A DNA stretch of 64,000 bases, from positions 1-64,000 of the forward strand of contig NZ_CP150233.1 of the NCBI RefSeq assembly GCF_037974265.1, read 5' to 3'. Position numbers and translations under genes: made by a program. The stretch's first letter is position 1. Each line of letters starts with the position of its first letter. The notes under the pieces were generated by a model. That model was not told the origin of the DNA. It was given only the letters and a program-made list of their open reading frames with translations, and did no database searches. This document shows positions 17,132-25,915 of this stretch, one piece after another. The DNA comes from Paenibacillus sp. FSL R5-0623 (lineage in GTDB: Bacteria; Bacillota; Bacilli; Paenibacillales; Paenibacillaceae).

Positions 17132-17248
17132 GTTTGGTGGCGATGGCGGAGGGGTTCCACACGTACCCATCCCGAACACGACCGTTAAGCCCTCTAGCGC
17201 CGATGGTACTTGGACCGCAGGGTCCTGGGAGAGTAGGACGCCGCCAAG
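17132..17248 (+). rRNA. 5S ribosomal RNA
   Basis: The 117-nt sequence begins GTTTGGTGGCGATGGCGGAG and ends GGACGCCGCCAAGC, with pairing ends and the conserved CCGAACACG loop. It is 73 nt downstream of 23S. RNase M5, which matures 5S, is encoded at 35757-36302. Confidence 0.96.
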
Positions 17249-17252
17249 CAAA

Positions 17253-17288
17253 GAACCACTGCCGATGTTATTCGGTGGTGGTTTTTAT
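17253..17288 (+). terminator. rRNA operon terminator
   Basis: A 12-bp stem AACCACTGCCGA / TCGGTGGTGGTT (two wobble pairs) is followed by a T tract directly after 5S. Confidence 0.88.
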
Positions 17289-17461
17289 TTGTTTACAAGG
17301 ATTAAATATGATAAGTGGAAGCTCTGACATGATCGATACGGGAAGGTAACATTTTTGTTACGGATAACAGCGGCAAAACCAGTATAATAGGACTATGTTA
17401 AATATGCTAAAAGTACCTGACCACAGAGCTGGAATGTGCAGCTGTGAAAAGGAGGGTGTGT

Positions 17462-17902
17462 GTGTTAAGTTGGCGGAGACTTGGACTACAATCATTTCTG
17501 TTGCTTTGTTTGACCGTTGTTCTGGCTGGATGCGGTGAAGCTACAGGATCTGTATGGACTTCATATGAAGGTGCGGTGAACGAGAAGAGTTTTCCGGTGC
17601 CTAAAGTAGCGAATAAATCTGACCAGTCTGAAAATAATTCGGATATGGATTATGTTCGATATACGCTGTCTGGTATTAGTGAGAGTACTAGCTTGCCTGA
17701 AGTATATCTAGACGAGATTAAAAGCTGGGGTTGGACAGAGAGGCAAGCCAAGGGTACATCCAATGAATCCAGTACCTTGCGTGTATTTGCAAAGGAAGGA
17801 CATACTGTGCATTTAGCAGTACATGATGGTTCCTTTACACTAATGGTTCCTAGAAATGATGCTACTCAAGCGACAGTTAAATCATTGGCTGAAGACGATT
17901 GA
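17462..17902 (+). CDS. Predicted lipoprotein of unknown function
   Basis: A 146-residue secreted lipoprotein. Two arginines precede a hydrophobic segment and a lipobox VLAGC, with Cys24 as the lipidation site; the mature part (about 120 residues) has no motif I recognise. I chose GTG 17462 over an in-frame GTG at 17444, because AGGAGGG lies 6 bp before 17462 and the longer form would translate through the ribosome binding site. It stands alone between the rRNA operon and an IS element and has its own terminator. Confidence 0.75.
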   Translation: MLSWRRLGLQSFLLLCLTVVLAGCGEATGSVWTSYEGAVNEKSFPVPKVANKSDQSENNSDMDYVRYTLSGISESTSLPEVYLDEIKSWGWTERQAKGTSNESSTLRVFAKEGHTVHLAVHDGSFTLMVPRNDATQATVKSLAEDD

Positions 17903-17961
17903 GCTGCTATGTGTAAGGTTGGATATGAAAATTAACGCTGTGATGTTCCTTATAATATAGT

Positions 17962-17993
17962 AAAGCTCCCGTGTACTTGATCGGGGGCTTTTT
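17962..17993 (+). terminator. Terminator after the lipoprotein gene
   Basis: AAAGCTCCCG, a 10-nt loop, CGGGGGCTTT and a T5 tract. Confidence 0.88.
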
Positions 17994-18192
17994 GTTATTT
18001 GGCGAAGTAGGCTTTAGTAATGATGGGAGAACCTATGACGTATGGTGGATCAGAGGTCATAAAGGTACAGAAGGGATGGAGTAGTTTCTTTTGTACATGT
18101 ATAGGTGGTATGTGGATCGGCTACACTTAGTTGGACAGAAAAAATAAGGGCTTGTAGAATAAAACTATCATGTTAAGGAGCGGATCTCTACA

Positions 18193-18477
18193 ATGCCTAA
18201 ACAACAACGACGCACATTCACAACCGAGTTCAAAAAACAAATGGTGCAACTCTTTGAAAACGGCAAATCCAGAGCTGCAATTGTGGAGGAATACGACCTC
18301 ACTGCTTCGGCTCTAGACCGCTGGATCAAGCAATCGCAGGCAACGGGCTCTTTCAAAGAGAAAGACAACCGTTCACCTGAAGAAAACGAATTAATGGCTA
18401 TGCGTAAAGAGCTAGAGCGTCTACGGATGGAGAACGACATTTTAAAGCAAGCCGCGCTGATCATGGGACGAAAGTAG
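18193..18477 (+). CDS. IS3-family transposase OrfA
   Basis: The 94-residue product has the OrfA helix-turn-helix (FTTEFKKQMVQLFENGKSRA to TASALDRWIKQ) followed by a leucine-zipper-like coiled coil (ELMAMRKELERLRMENDILK). It binds the IS ends. Codons 84-85 include the slippery heptamer T TTA AAG at 18441-18447, correctly phased for a -1 shift into orfB. Such a shift would give an OrfAB fusion of about 373 residues, the usual active transposase of this family. Confidence 0.9.
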   Translation: MPKQQRRTFTTEFKKQMVQLFENGKSRAAIVEEYDLTASALDRWIKQSQATGSFKEKDNRSPEENELMAMRKELERLRMENDILKQAALIMGRK

Positions 18478-18518
18478 CTATCATCCAGAATAACCGTGAT
18501 AAATACTCAGTATCAGCA

Positions 18519-19313
18519 ATGTGTAACGTCCTCGAAATCGCCAAAAGCACCTTCTATCATGAAGCGAAGGAAAAGCCAAATGAAGATGAGCTCACGGAAG
18601 CTATTGTGGAGATATTCCACAAAAATCGAAAAGTCTATGGTACACGAAAGATAAAAGCCAAGCTTCAGGAACGAGGACTCATCGTATCTAGACGTCGCAT
18701 TGGTCGAATCATGCAAGAGCAGAGTCTCGTCTCCACGTACACCGTTGCGCAATTTAAGCCTCATAAAACGGCCTATAATGAGGAGGAAACAGTGAATGAA
18801 CTGGGTCGGGAGTTTAATCAGACGGAAGCAAAGCGCTTCGTGGTCAGCGATCTCACGTATGTGAAGGTCGGTCATCGGTGGCATTACATTTGTGTGCTCA
18901 TGGACCTGTTCAATCGAGAAATTATTGGCCACAGTGCAGGTCCACATAAGGACGCTGCTCTGGTTTCGCGTGCCTTTGCAACGGTAGAAGGCGACTTGAG
19001 CCAAATCCAGTGGTTTCATACGGATCGTGGGAGTGAGTTTAAGAACCACGCGATGGACCAGCTTCTAGGCACGTTTGGTATTGGTCGATCACTCAGCAAG
19101 AAAGGATGTCCCTACGATAACGCTGTGGCCGAAGCCACCTACAAGGTCATGAAAACGGAGTTTATTTACCAAATGGAATTCCGAAACCTCCGTCATTTGG
19201 AATTGGAATTATACGACTACGTTAACTGGTTTAACAGGCACAGAGTTCATGGATCACTGGGGTATTTGACGCCTGTTCAGTATCGCCAAGAAGCCCTTAA
19301 AAAAGTTGTCTGA
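18519..19313 (+). CDS. IS3-family transposase OrfB (DDE integrase domain)
   Basis: Catalytic rve-type integrase domain. The first Asp is in VSDLTYV, the second in FHTDRGSEF, and the Glu in DNAVAEATYK with exactly 35 residues between the second Asp and the Glu, as expected for IS3 DDE enzymes. The N-terminal part carries the HTH_21-like region (KAKLQERGLIVSRRRIGRIM). The frame is open from 18408, so it overlaps orfA and is probably translated mainly by -1 frameshifting at 18441-18447; ATG 18519 is the first in-frame ATG. Confidence 0.9.
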   Translation: MCNVLEIAKSTFYHEAKEKPNEDELTEAIVEIFHKNRKVYGTRKIKAKLQERGLIVSRRRIGRIMQEQSLVSTYTVAQFKPHKTAYNEEETVNELGREFNQTEAKRFVVSDLTYVKVGHRWHYICVLMDLFNREIIGHSAGPHKDAALVSRAFATVEGDLSQIQWFHTDRGSEFKNHAMDQLLGTFGIGRSLSKKGCPYDNAVAEATYKVMKTEFIYQMEFRNLRHLELELYDYVNWFNRHRVHGSLGYLTPVQYRQEALKKVV

Positions 19314-19336
19314 TTTAATGTTGACAATCCAATGTG

Positions 19337-19779
19337 TGCTTTAAGCATAGGGGAGGGGATAGATCTCTAAAAATAGAGGTGGAGAGAGATATAAGTTGTA
19401 TAAAGGAAATGAAGTAATGAACGCTGATGGAAAGCAGCTAGAATGCATATAGAGCTTAGAGTGAGCAATAGATCGCTCAAAGGTGCAAGATCTACGAGAT
19501 ATCTGGGGCATGAGGTTATGGAGCAGCGGGAGGAAAAGAGGAGAAGAACGGAGCTTCGATGGGGATAACTCATTTTACTATACCCATACTGTGGATAAGG
19601 GATAAGAAGGGGACGACAAATAAAGGTTATCCACAGTGGATAACCTTTATTTGAGCATATGAGGCTGAGTCAACTGAAAGATACACGATCATGATTTTGC
19701 ACCAGATTATTCGAAGGACTCAGCGATTATGTATTGCAGGTTAATGAAGTACATTTAGTATTGCATAAAAGAGGGAGTG
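19337..19779. other. Gene-free spacer after the IS element
   Basis: No supported gene. It is purine-rich and contains the small hairpin CTCTAAAAATAGAG near 19366 and, at 19590-19653, DnaA-box-like sequences that form a 37-bp palindrome (separate entry). Confidence 0.6.
19617..19653. repeat. 37-bp perfect palindrome containing DnaA-box sequences
   Basis: Arms of 18 nt (19617-19634 and 19636-19653) surround one central base. The arms contain an exact DnaA box TTATCCACA (19627-19635) and a near-perfect reverse copy AGTGGATAA (19635-19643); another exact reverse box TGTGGATAA is at 19590-19598. The structure also has A- and T-rich flanks like a bidirectional intrinsic terminator and lies downstream of the minus-strand membrane-protein gene. 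Terminator function and DnaA binding are both possible. Confidence 0.7.
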
Positions 19780-20304
19780 TTATTGCAGATAGTATGAGAC
19801 ATCTTGTTCATTCAATTTGATGAGTCCATCTTTACGCTCGCGGGAGAGTACCATTACAACATACAAGCGAGGACCCAGCAACCACAAATGCCAGAAGATC
19901 AGCGAGAGGGTGAAGGACAATGGGGACCATATCAAACATACTGTAATGATACATAGTCCAATCCAGCTCATATTAAGGTGTACCCGGACAAACATACGGA
20001 AGCTGAAATGCTGATCAGGGATATAACCTAACCAGGGCATACGCAGATTCCAGCGCCAGCGTTTGGCGTAAGAGGTACGAACCAGCAGTAATATCGTTCT
20101 GGCGATGACATAATGAATCCAGATGGTGATTGGACCTGCCAGTACAAAAAAGAAGAGGCCAGTCCAGGAGAAGGCGAGTAGATTGAATAAGAGCATGATG
20201 ACCGGCAGACACAGATAGCTGTAAATGACACTGCGGGCGATAGCCTTTTTTTTCAGAAGCCGGTATTGATAAAATGTTGCTTTATTCTCCGGTTCGGCGA
20301 TCAT
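19780..20304 (-). CDS. Integral membrane protein of unknown function
   Basis: A 174-residue protein with about four hydrophobic segments: SVIYSYLCLPVIMLLFNLLA, then GLFFFVLAGPITIWIHYVIA, IGLCIITVCLIWSPLSF and IFWHLWLLGPRLYVVMVL. Positively charged stretches (RLLKKKAIAR, YAKRWRWNLR, SRERKDG) lie between them. No family was recognised. ATG 20304 has GAAGGAGG about 12 nt upstream on the minus strand, which supports translation. It is transcribed towards the IS element. Confidence 0.75.
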   Translation of the reverse strand: MIAEPENKATFYQYRLLKKKAIARSVIYSYLCLPVIMLLFNLLAFSWTGLFFFVLAGPITIWIHYVIARTILLLVRTSYAKRWRWNLRMPWLGYIPDQHFSFRMFVRVHLNMSWIGLCIITVCLIWSPLSFTLSLIFWHLWLLGPRLYVVMVLSRERKDGLIKLNEQDVSYYLQ

Positions 20305-20798
20305 ACGATTATATATCCTCCTTCGGATTCACGTTTGTGTGGGTATTCGTTTTTTTACACGAGTAAAAGGAAATGAATCATGCATGTATGTATATATGAA
20401 CCTTGTATCTCACGCCATGACGATTGTACAAGATATTGAGATTCGACGGAACTTATCTCAGTATACTCCCGAATACACGGACTGTCAGGCATTGATATCG
20501 TTATCATGTATTATATATCGGCTGGGATTCCAAGTTTTTTTAAGGAAATTGAATATAAGTTTGAGTCAGGTCAAGGGATACGTGATGTAGAGGTAAATGG
20601 CGATGGCTTGTAGGATAACTGTATATACATAAGCAGGTGATGTTCTTGTAGGGAGAATGAACGTATTTTTCGGTACAGACACCCAAGAGGGGGTGGGCGA
20701 ATATATATATTTTATAGAAAGAAAGCACTATGAAAATGTTTAAAATAATAGAAACTGTGCAATACTGATAGTAAACGTAAAACAAGGTGGGATGGTTC
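20305..20798. other. AT-rich gene-poor spacer before gin
   Basis: An 83-codon frame at 20339-20590 has no ribosome binding site and no recognisable composition, so I do not call it. The last 150 bp are very AT-rich (TATATATATATTTTATAG near 20702) and probably hold the gin promoter, but I could not place a sigma-F type -35/-10 pair. Confidence 0.5.
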
Positions 20799-20984
20799 AT
20801 GGAAGAACATGCCGAACACACATGTATTATCTGCGAGCAAAGAAAAAGAGAAGGCATTTTTATTGTATCTGAATTCATATGTGACACTTGTGAAGCAGAA
20901 ATGGTTCATACCGACGCGCAGGATGCCAAGTACAATTATTTTATTCATCAAATGAAGCAAATTTGGGTACAAAAAAACGCATAA
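20799..20984 (+). CDS. csfB: Inhibitor of sigma-G, Gin (CsfB)
   Basis: A 61-residue zinc-binding protein with two CxxC pairs, CIIC and CDTC, spaced as in Bacillus Gin, followed by an amphipathic C-terminus (DAKYNYFIHQMKQIW). Gin is made in the forespore and restrains sigma-G (and sigma-E) until engulfment. ATG 20799 is chosen over in-frame GTG 20787, because GGTGGG ends 7 bp before it and the N-terminus MEEHAEHTC fits the family. In Bacillus csfB also lies just upstream of yaaO and tmk. Confidence 0.88.
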   Translation: MEEHAEHTCIICEQRKREGIFIVSEFICDTCEAEMVHTDAQDAKYNYFIHQMKQIWVQKNA

Positions 20985-21043
20985 TGAATGTTGCTAATAG
21001 AAGTAGAAGCGAAACATCACATTGTAACGATGCTGATGTGTAT

Positions 21044-21065
21044 AGAGGCCCAATGGGCCTTTTTC
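21044..21065 (+). terminator. Terminator after gin
   Basis: AGGCCC, AAT, GGGCCT, T5: a compact intrinsic terminator about 60 bp after the stop. Confidence 0.82.
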
Positions 21066-21241
21066 TGTTTGTAAGAGGAGAGATTGTCTTGTTTGCCATC
21101 TTGGGAAGGCGTATGCTGATATAATGGTATAGATCATTTGTAGTAGAGCGTGTGGAGATGGGGAAGAAGGGCGTTCCTTGGATTAGAAAGCATTTTGGAG
21201 CGCATAGGGTGCACATTATATATGTACAGGATGGTTATTTC

Positions 21242-23068
21242 ATGGATCATAAAAATAAATCAAGTAGAGCCCCTTTATATGAAGCGTTGCTTGCGTATCG
21301 TGATTCGAAGCAGCGTTCTTTTCATGTGCCTGGGCATAAGAATGGACAAGCTTACCGACATTTGCTGGAACAAGCAGAAGCAGGGCAATTTCCCTCTAAA
21401 TATATCGTCAATGAGGAACATCAACACAACGGAGAGATTCAGAGCGATGCAGGGGGGAACGTTAACCGAAGGATAGAGCAATTCAGCTCGATGGATGAAC
21501 ATGGGACTGATTTGGAGAGCGGGAAACGTTTTGATGGCGAAGGGAATCTGTCGGAAATAGGATTGGTGCCGGATCGTTCATTTCTGGAGATGATGGAGAT
21601 GGATGTTACGGAGATTACGGGCACCGACGATTTGCATCATCCTGAAGGTGTGATCCAGGAAGCACAGGAGCTTGCGGCAGATTGTTTTGGTGCGGAGGAG
21701 AGTTTCTTCCTTGTGGGAGGTAGTACTGCAGGTAATCTCTCTTTATTGCTAACTGTGTGTGATGAGCCGAATAGTATTGTACTGGTGCAACGGAATGTGC
21801 ACAAATCCGTTATTCACGGGTTAATGCTGGCAGGCGCAAGAGCTGTATTTCTGGAGCCGTGGGTCGATCCTGTGTCTGGACTTGCAGTCATGCCGTCGGT
21901 GGAGACGGTGCAGGCTGCTGTCCAGGCCTATCCTGAGGCAAAGGGCGTGTTAGTCACGTTGCCCAATTATTACGGCATGGGCGCAGATCTGACGCCCATA
22001 GCCGAGGTGTGCCACGCTGCTGGCATGCCTTTGCTCGTGGATGAAGCGCATGGCGCGCATTATGGGCAGCATCCGGAGCTGCCTGTCTCTGCACTGTCGT
22101 GCGGAGCAGACGGTGTCGTGCAGTCGACACATAAGATGCTGACGGCTTTCACCATGGGTGCCATGCTGCACATTCAGGGACCGCGGTTAAACCGGTCCCT
22201 GTTAAGGCAGCGCCTGGCCATGGTGCAAAGCTCAAGCCCATCATACCCGGTGATGGCTTCGCTTGATCTTGCGCGCCGCCTGCTGCATGTGCAGGGCACG
22301 AACACATTCACGGCGGGGCTCGCCGCCGTGAATGCCTTTAAGCGCGGCCTCGCGGAGCTGCCGCGCTTTCAGTTGCTGCAGCCTGCACAGCCGCTGCAGC
22401 CAGAACCGCCAGCCGGAACAGCGAAGCCGGCTGGCCTATCCGTGTCCGCTGCGCAGCAGACACGGGAGGGCCTAACCGCGGCGGCGATGCCATCTGCCGC
22501 GGGGTATACCGCTCAGGACCCATTCAAGGCCGTCATCTATGACGGCACAGGGGTGCTGAGCGGTTATGGGCTACAGCAGCAGCTGGAAGCATGCGGCTGT
22601 GTGCCCGAGATGAGCGACGAACGGTACGTCGTCTTGCTCTTCAGCCCGGGTTCAACGGTGCAAGATGCTCAGCACCTGTTGCAGGCTTTACACCATATCA
22701 GCTCTGCCAATGGGCATGAGCAGGTTCAATCAAGTACAGAGCCATCTCATCAGCTTGCGAAAGGTTCGGCGTATTATATTTCCACGTGGAACAATTTACA
22801 AGAAAAGACTCGTTACTCGGAACCAATCTCCTTTACACTGCAACCGATTGTGGAGACAGATATGATCAATGTCCCGATAGAAGAAAGCGCGGGTTGTCGA
22901 TCAGCCGAGATGGTTATTCCATACCCTCCAGGGATTCCGCTTGTATATCCGGGTGAGCGTATTAGTACATCGATGGTGGCTCGTATACAACTCCTGCGGG
23001 ATGAGGGTGCAAAGTTTCATGGGGTATCAGATGCATCTCTACAGTCATTGAAGGTTATGAAGGAATGA
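21242..23068 (+). CDS. Orn/Lys/Arg decarboxylase-family PLP enzyme (YaaO-like) with extra insertions
   Basis: A PLP-dependent amino-acid decarboxylase-fold protein, positional homologue of Bacillus YaaO. Recognised blocks: SFHVPGHKNG (residues 27-35), DVTEITGTDDLHHPEG (about 121-136), LVDEAHGAHYG and the PLP lysine in STHKMLTAFTMG (Lys298). The product is about 608 residues, much longer than the roughly 480 usual for YaaO. About 75 extra acidic residues separate HVPGHKNG from the DVTEITG block, and an Ala/Gln/Pro-rich insertion lies near 380-425. ATG 21242 begins MDHKNKSSRAPLYEALLAYR as in relatives; an in-frame GTG at 21152 is the alternative. The real substrate is unknown. Confidence 0.82.
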   Translation: MDHKNKSSRAPLYEALLAYRDSKQRSFHVPGHKNGQAYRHLLEQAEAGQFPSKYIVNEEHQHNGEIQSDAGGNVNRRIEQFSSMDEHGTDLESGKRFDGEGNLSEIGLVPDRSFLEMMEMDVTEITGTDDLHHPEGVIQEAQELAADCFGAEESFFLVGGSTAGNLSLLLTVCDEPNSIVLVQRNVHKSVIHGLMLAGARAVFLEPWVDPVSGLAVMPSVETVQAAVQAYPEAKGVLVTLPNYYGMGADLTPIAEVCHAAGMPLLVDEAHGAHYGQHPELPVSALSCGADGVVQSTHKMLTAFTMGAMLHIQGPRLNRSLLRQRLAMVQSSSPSYPVMASLDLARRLLHVQGTNTFTAGLAAVNAFKRGLAELPRFQLLQPAQPLQPEPPAGTAKPAGLSVSAAQQTREGLTAAAMPSAAGYTAQDPFKAVIYDGTGVLSGYGLQQQLEACGCVPEMSDERYVVLLFSPGSTVQDAQHLLQALHHISSANGHEQVQSSTEPSHQLAKGSAYYISTWNNLQEKTRYSEPISFTLQPIVETDMINVPIEESAGCRSAEMVIPYPPGIPLVYPGERISTSMVARIQLLRDEGAKFHGVSDASLQSLKVMKE

Positions 23069-23226
23069 AGGGAACACATGAGGATCTGAATTGCATTCAC
23101 CAATAGGTAGGCAATATGATCAATACGGATAGCGATACCGGACCCTACACATGTGAGGGTCTCTTGGTCATTAATCTAGTTGCTAGGTCAACTTATAGAG
23201 ATAGACATAAGAAAGAAGGGAACACT

Positions 23227-23655
23227 TTGGGTATTCCGCTAAAAAAATATACAGGAATAGTCCTGCAAGTTTTGTTGATGTACGGTTTTTATTGGATTGG
23301 AAACTTGATTCAAGCTGTATTACATCTGCCGTTAACAGGCAGTATTGTGGGCATGCTGGTATTGTTTATCACCATTCAACTGGGATGGATCAAAATGAGC
23401 TGGGGAGAAGAAGGGTCGACGTGGCTTCAATCTCATCTGCAATTGTTGTTCATCCCACCAACTGTGGGCATTATTAACCATTTTGATTTTTTTCGAGCTA
23501 ACACATTATTACTGGTCCTGGGGTTGATCGTTAGCACATTAATCACATGTCTGATATCTGCCAAATTAAGTGAGTGGCTTATGACATGGAGATCGTCTCA
23601 TTCAGGCAAAAAGGAGGCGATTACTTGTCAACATTCATCCTCGGAATTGGAATGA
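23227..23655 (+). CDS. lrgA: CidA/LrgA-family membrane protein
   Basis: A 142-residue holin-like membrane protein with about four hydrophobic helices (GIVLQVLLMYGFYWIGNLIQ, GSIVGMLVLFITIQLGW, LQLLFIPPTVGIINHFDFF, LLLVLGLIVSTLITCLIS). The FIPPTVGII block is typical of CidA/LrgA. The pair LrgAB has been linked to murein hydrolase control and pyruvate transport in other Firmicutes. The start is TTG 23227, with AGAAGGG 6 bp upstream; an upstream in-frame ATG at 23116 has no such site. It overlaps lrgB by 31 bp. Confidence 0.86.
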   Translation: MGIPLKKYTGIVLQVLLMYGFYWIGNLIQAVLHLPLTGSIVGMLVLFITIQLGWIKMSWGEEGSTWLQSHLQLLFIPPTVGIINHFDFFRANTLLLVLGLIVSTLITCLISAKLSEWLMTWRSSHSGKKEAITCQHSSSELE

Positions 23656-24317
23656 TCGCGCTAACCATCGCTGTATATATTCCAGCCACTCGTCTATATA
23701 AAAGGTTAAAATGGCCGATACTGATGCCTGTACTCACAACGACTGCCATACTGATCCTGATCTTGGTGATCTCCAATATAAAGCTGGATACATACATGTT
23801 GGGAGGCAAATGGATACAGGAGCTCTTGGGCCCAGCAGTTGTATCTCTCGCTTTTCCCTTGTCCAGACATCTGAATGTGCTGAAGCAAAATATCATTCCA
23901 ATTGTGGGTGGAACAATCGGAGGCAGTATTACAGGTGTCTCCACAGGTGCTTTAATCGCCATTCTGCTTGGCTATCCGCAAGAGATGGTCATCGCTTTAT
24001 TGCCAAAATCAGTGACAACTCCTGTGGCTATTCAACTCGCTAATCATGTTGGGGGGAATGCCTCATTCACATCGCTGTTTGTGATGATTGCAGGATTCTC
24101 AGGGATATTATTAGGGCCGATGCTCTTGAAATGGGCCAAGGTCCGCAGTAAACATGCCTATGGAATTGGATTGGGTTCAGCATCTCATGCCCTCGGTATG
24201 GCAAGGTCTTTTGAATATGGAGAGAATGCGGTAGCCCTCAGTTCAGTTTCCATGATTGTCAGTGCCATTGCCGGATCAATTATGCTTCCATTATGGGTAT
24301 GGATCATCTACGGTTGA
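23625..24317 (+). CDS. lrgB: CidB/LrgB-family membrane protein
   Basis: A 230-residue polytopic protein with the LrgB blocks LGPAVVSLAFPLSRH, PKSVTTPVAIQLANHVGG and KHAYGIGLGSASHALGMAR. It is the usual partner of LrgA. The start is TTG 23625, with AAAGGAGG (about 23610-23617) just upstream; the ATG at 23574 is inside lrgA and lacks a site. The overlap with lrgA (23625-23655) suggests translational coupling. The pair lies between the yaaO-like gene and tmk, which are adjacent in Bacillus. Confidence 0.88.
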   Translation: MSTFILGIGMIALTIAVYIPATRLYKRLKWPILMPVLTTTAILILILVISNIKLDTYMLGGKWIQELLGPAVVSLAFPLSRHLNVLKQNIIPIVGGTIGGSITGVSTGALIAILLGYPQEMVIALLPKSVTTPVAIQLANHVGGNASFTSLFVMIAGFSGILLGPMLLKWAKVRSKHAYGIGLGSASHALGMARSFEYGENAVALSSVSMIVSAIAGSIMLPLWVWIIYG

Positions 24318-24534
24318 ACGCTTTACTTTGTTGTTCATGTTGGAGTAACTGCTGACCTATAGTATTATAGAAAGAAACAAGCTTGTATGATCTTGGTGTT
24401 ATTAATACGTACCGATATAGTTGTAGCTATACACCTCTGGGCGGGGGATATCATATCTTGTAGCAAGAGGGTCTAAGCATATTCCATTACAGCAGCAATA
24501 GATGCAATTATCGACATAGAAAGCAGGGAAGCAT

Positions 24535-25182
24535 ATGCAGGGCAGAGGTAAATTCATTACGCTGGAAGGGGGAGAGGGTTCCGGTAAAACAACGATGATC
24601 GGTAGAATAGGTTCTTATTTTGAAGAACGGGGTATACCTTACGTAGTTACGCGAGAGCCTGGCGGAATTGAGATTGCGGAGAAAATACGTTCAATTATAC
24701 TGGACCCTCTTCATACGGCAATGGATGCTCGAACCGAAGCGCTATTGTATGCAGCTGCACGTAGCCAGCATCTGGCGGAGAAAGTAGAGCCTGCGCTGAG
24801 AGCTGGAAAAGCAGTCATCTGTGACCGATTTGTCGATAGCAGTCTGGTCTATCAAGGCTACGCCCGTGGACTCGGGATAGAGAATGTATGGGCCATTAAT
24901 CGTTTTGCAATTGGTGATCTCATGCCGGATGTGACCTTATATTTGGACATTGAGCCTGAAGTGGGGCTTGGCCGGATTGATGCTCATGATGGCCGGGAAG
25001 TGAACCGTCTGGATCTGGAAAATCTGGAGTTTCATCGTAAAGTCCGAGAGGGTTACTTCCTATTAAAAGAGCAGTTCCCGGAACGGATCAGGGTTATCGA
25101 TGCTTCCATGAAGCAGGAGGATGTCTTGGCAGCAATGATTTTGTCGCTGGAAACAGGGATTTTGAAGGATTTTGACGAGTAA
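24535..25182 (+). CDS. tmk: Thymidylate kinase
   Basis: Phosphorylates dTMP to dTDP. The 215-residue product shows the P-loop [10 protein letters not shown] near 12-21, the substrate-binding TREPGG, and the DR(F/Y) motif in [23 protein letters not shown] 24535 is preceded by AGCAGGGA. It opens the conserved tmk-darA-yaaR-holB block. Confidence 0.97.
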   Translation: MQGRGKFITLEGGEGSGKTTMIGRIGSYFEERGIPYVVTREPGGIEIAEKIRSIILDPLHTAMDARTEALLYAAARSQHLAEKVEPALRAGKAVICDRFVDSSLVYQGYARGLGIENVWAINRFAIGDLMPDVTLYLDIEPEVGLGRIDAHDGREVNRLDLENLEFHRKVREGYFLLKEQFPERIRVIDASMKQEDVLAAMILSLETGILKDFDE

Positions 25183-25228
25183 TTGTCTAATATGTAGACA
25201 GGGCATTTGATAAAGGTGCTTATTCTAA

Positions 25229-25573
<345 letters not shown>

Positions 25574-25636
25574 TTAAACCTATTGCATGGATCCCATGAG
25601 GGTCCTTCATGATCGATAGCATGTAGGAAACGATGG

Positions 25637-25834
25637 ATGCAAGAAGAGTTAACAGAGTTCGTGCGTGCCACTTACGGAACGCCTTTCTTGATGAGAAGAA
25701 TCAGCATACTCTTTCCGGATGAGCATTACCCAGCTGGGGAATGGTTCATTTCGGGAAGGGTTGAATACAAAGAACAAGTCCTTGATGGTGATGTGTATCT
25801 ACCATTATATATAGAGTGTGATCAGCATATATAA
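25637..25834 (+). CDS. Small hypothetical protein between darA and yaaR
   Basis: A 65-residue frame, MQEELTEFVRATYGTPFLMR onward, with no recognised domain; it has a mixed alpha/beta-looking composition and few charged runs. The ribosome binding site is weak (TAGGAAA 9-10 bp upstream). It fits the operon direction and fills a gap that is empty in Bacillus. It may be real, but the evidence is only its open frame and position. Confidence 0.5.
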   Translation: MQEELTEFVRATYGTPFLMRRISILFPDEHYPAGEWFISGRVEYKEQVLDGDVYLPLYIECDQHI

Positions 25835-25915
25835 AAGCCTCATTCTCACGCACAGGCGCAACGCGCACTGTGCTGATGGGCGATTGGCTAACTATGATAG
25901 AAAGCGGGCGTATCC

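Larger units (their letters stand above)
18122..19336 (+). mobile_element. IS3-family insertion sequence, apparently intact
   Basis: About 1.2 kb with two overlapping frames, orfA and orfB, in the IS3 arrangement. Imperfect terminal inverted repeats are visible: 18122-18148 (TACACTTAGTTGGACAG...) against the complement of 19310-19336. About 15 of 27 positions match, including a shared TTGxxCA-like core and an A-rich inner part. I could not see a certain target-site duplication, so the ends are approximate. Both frames are open and the DDE residues are present, so it may be active. Confidence 0.85.

Noticed and set aside
20339..20590. 83-codon open frame before gin
   Set aside because: No ribosome binding site, AT-rich drifted composition and no recognisable domain.
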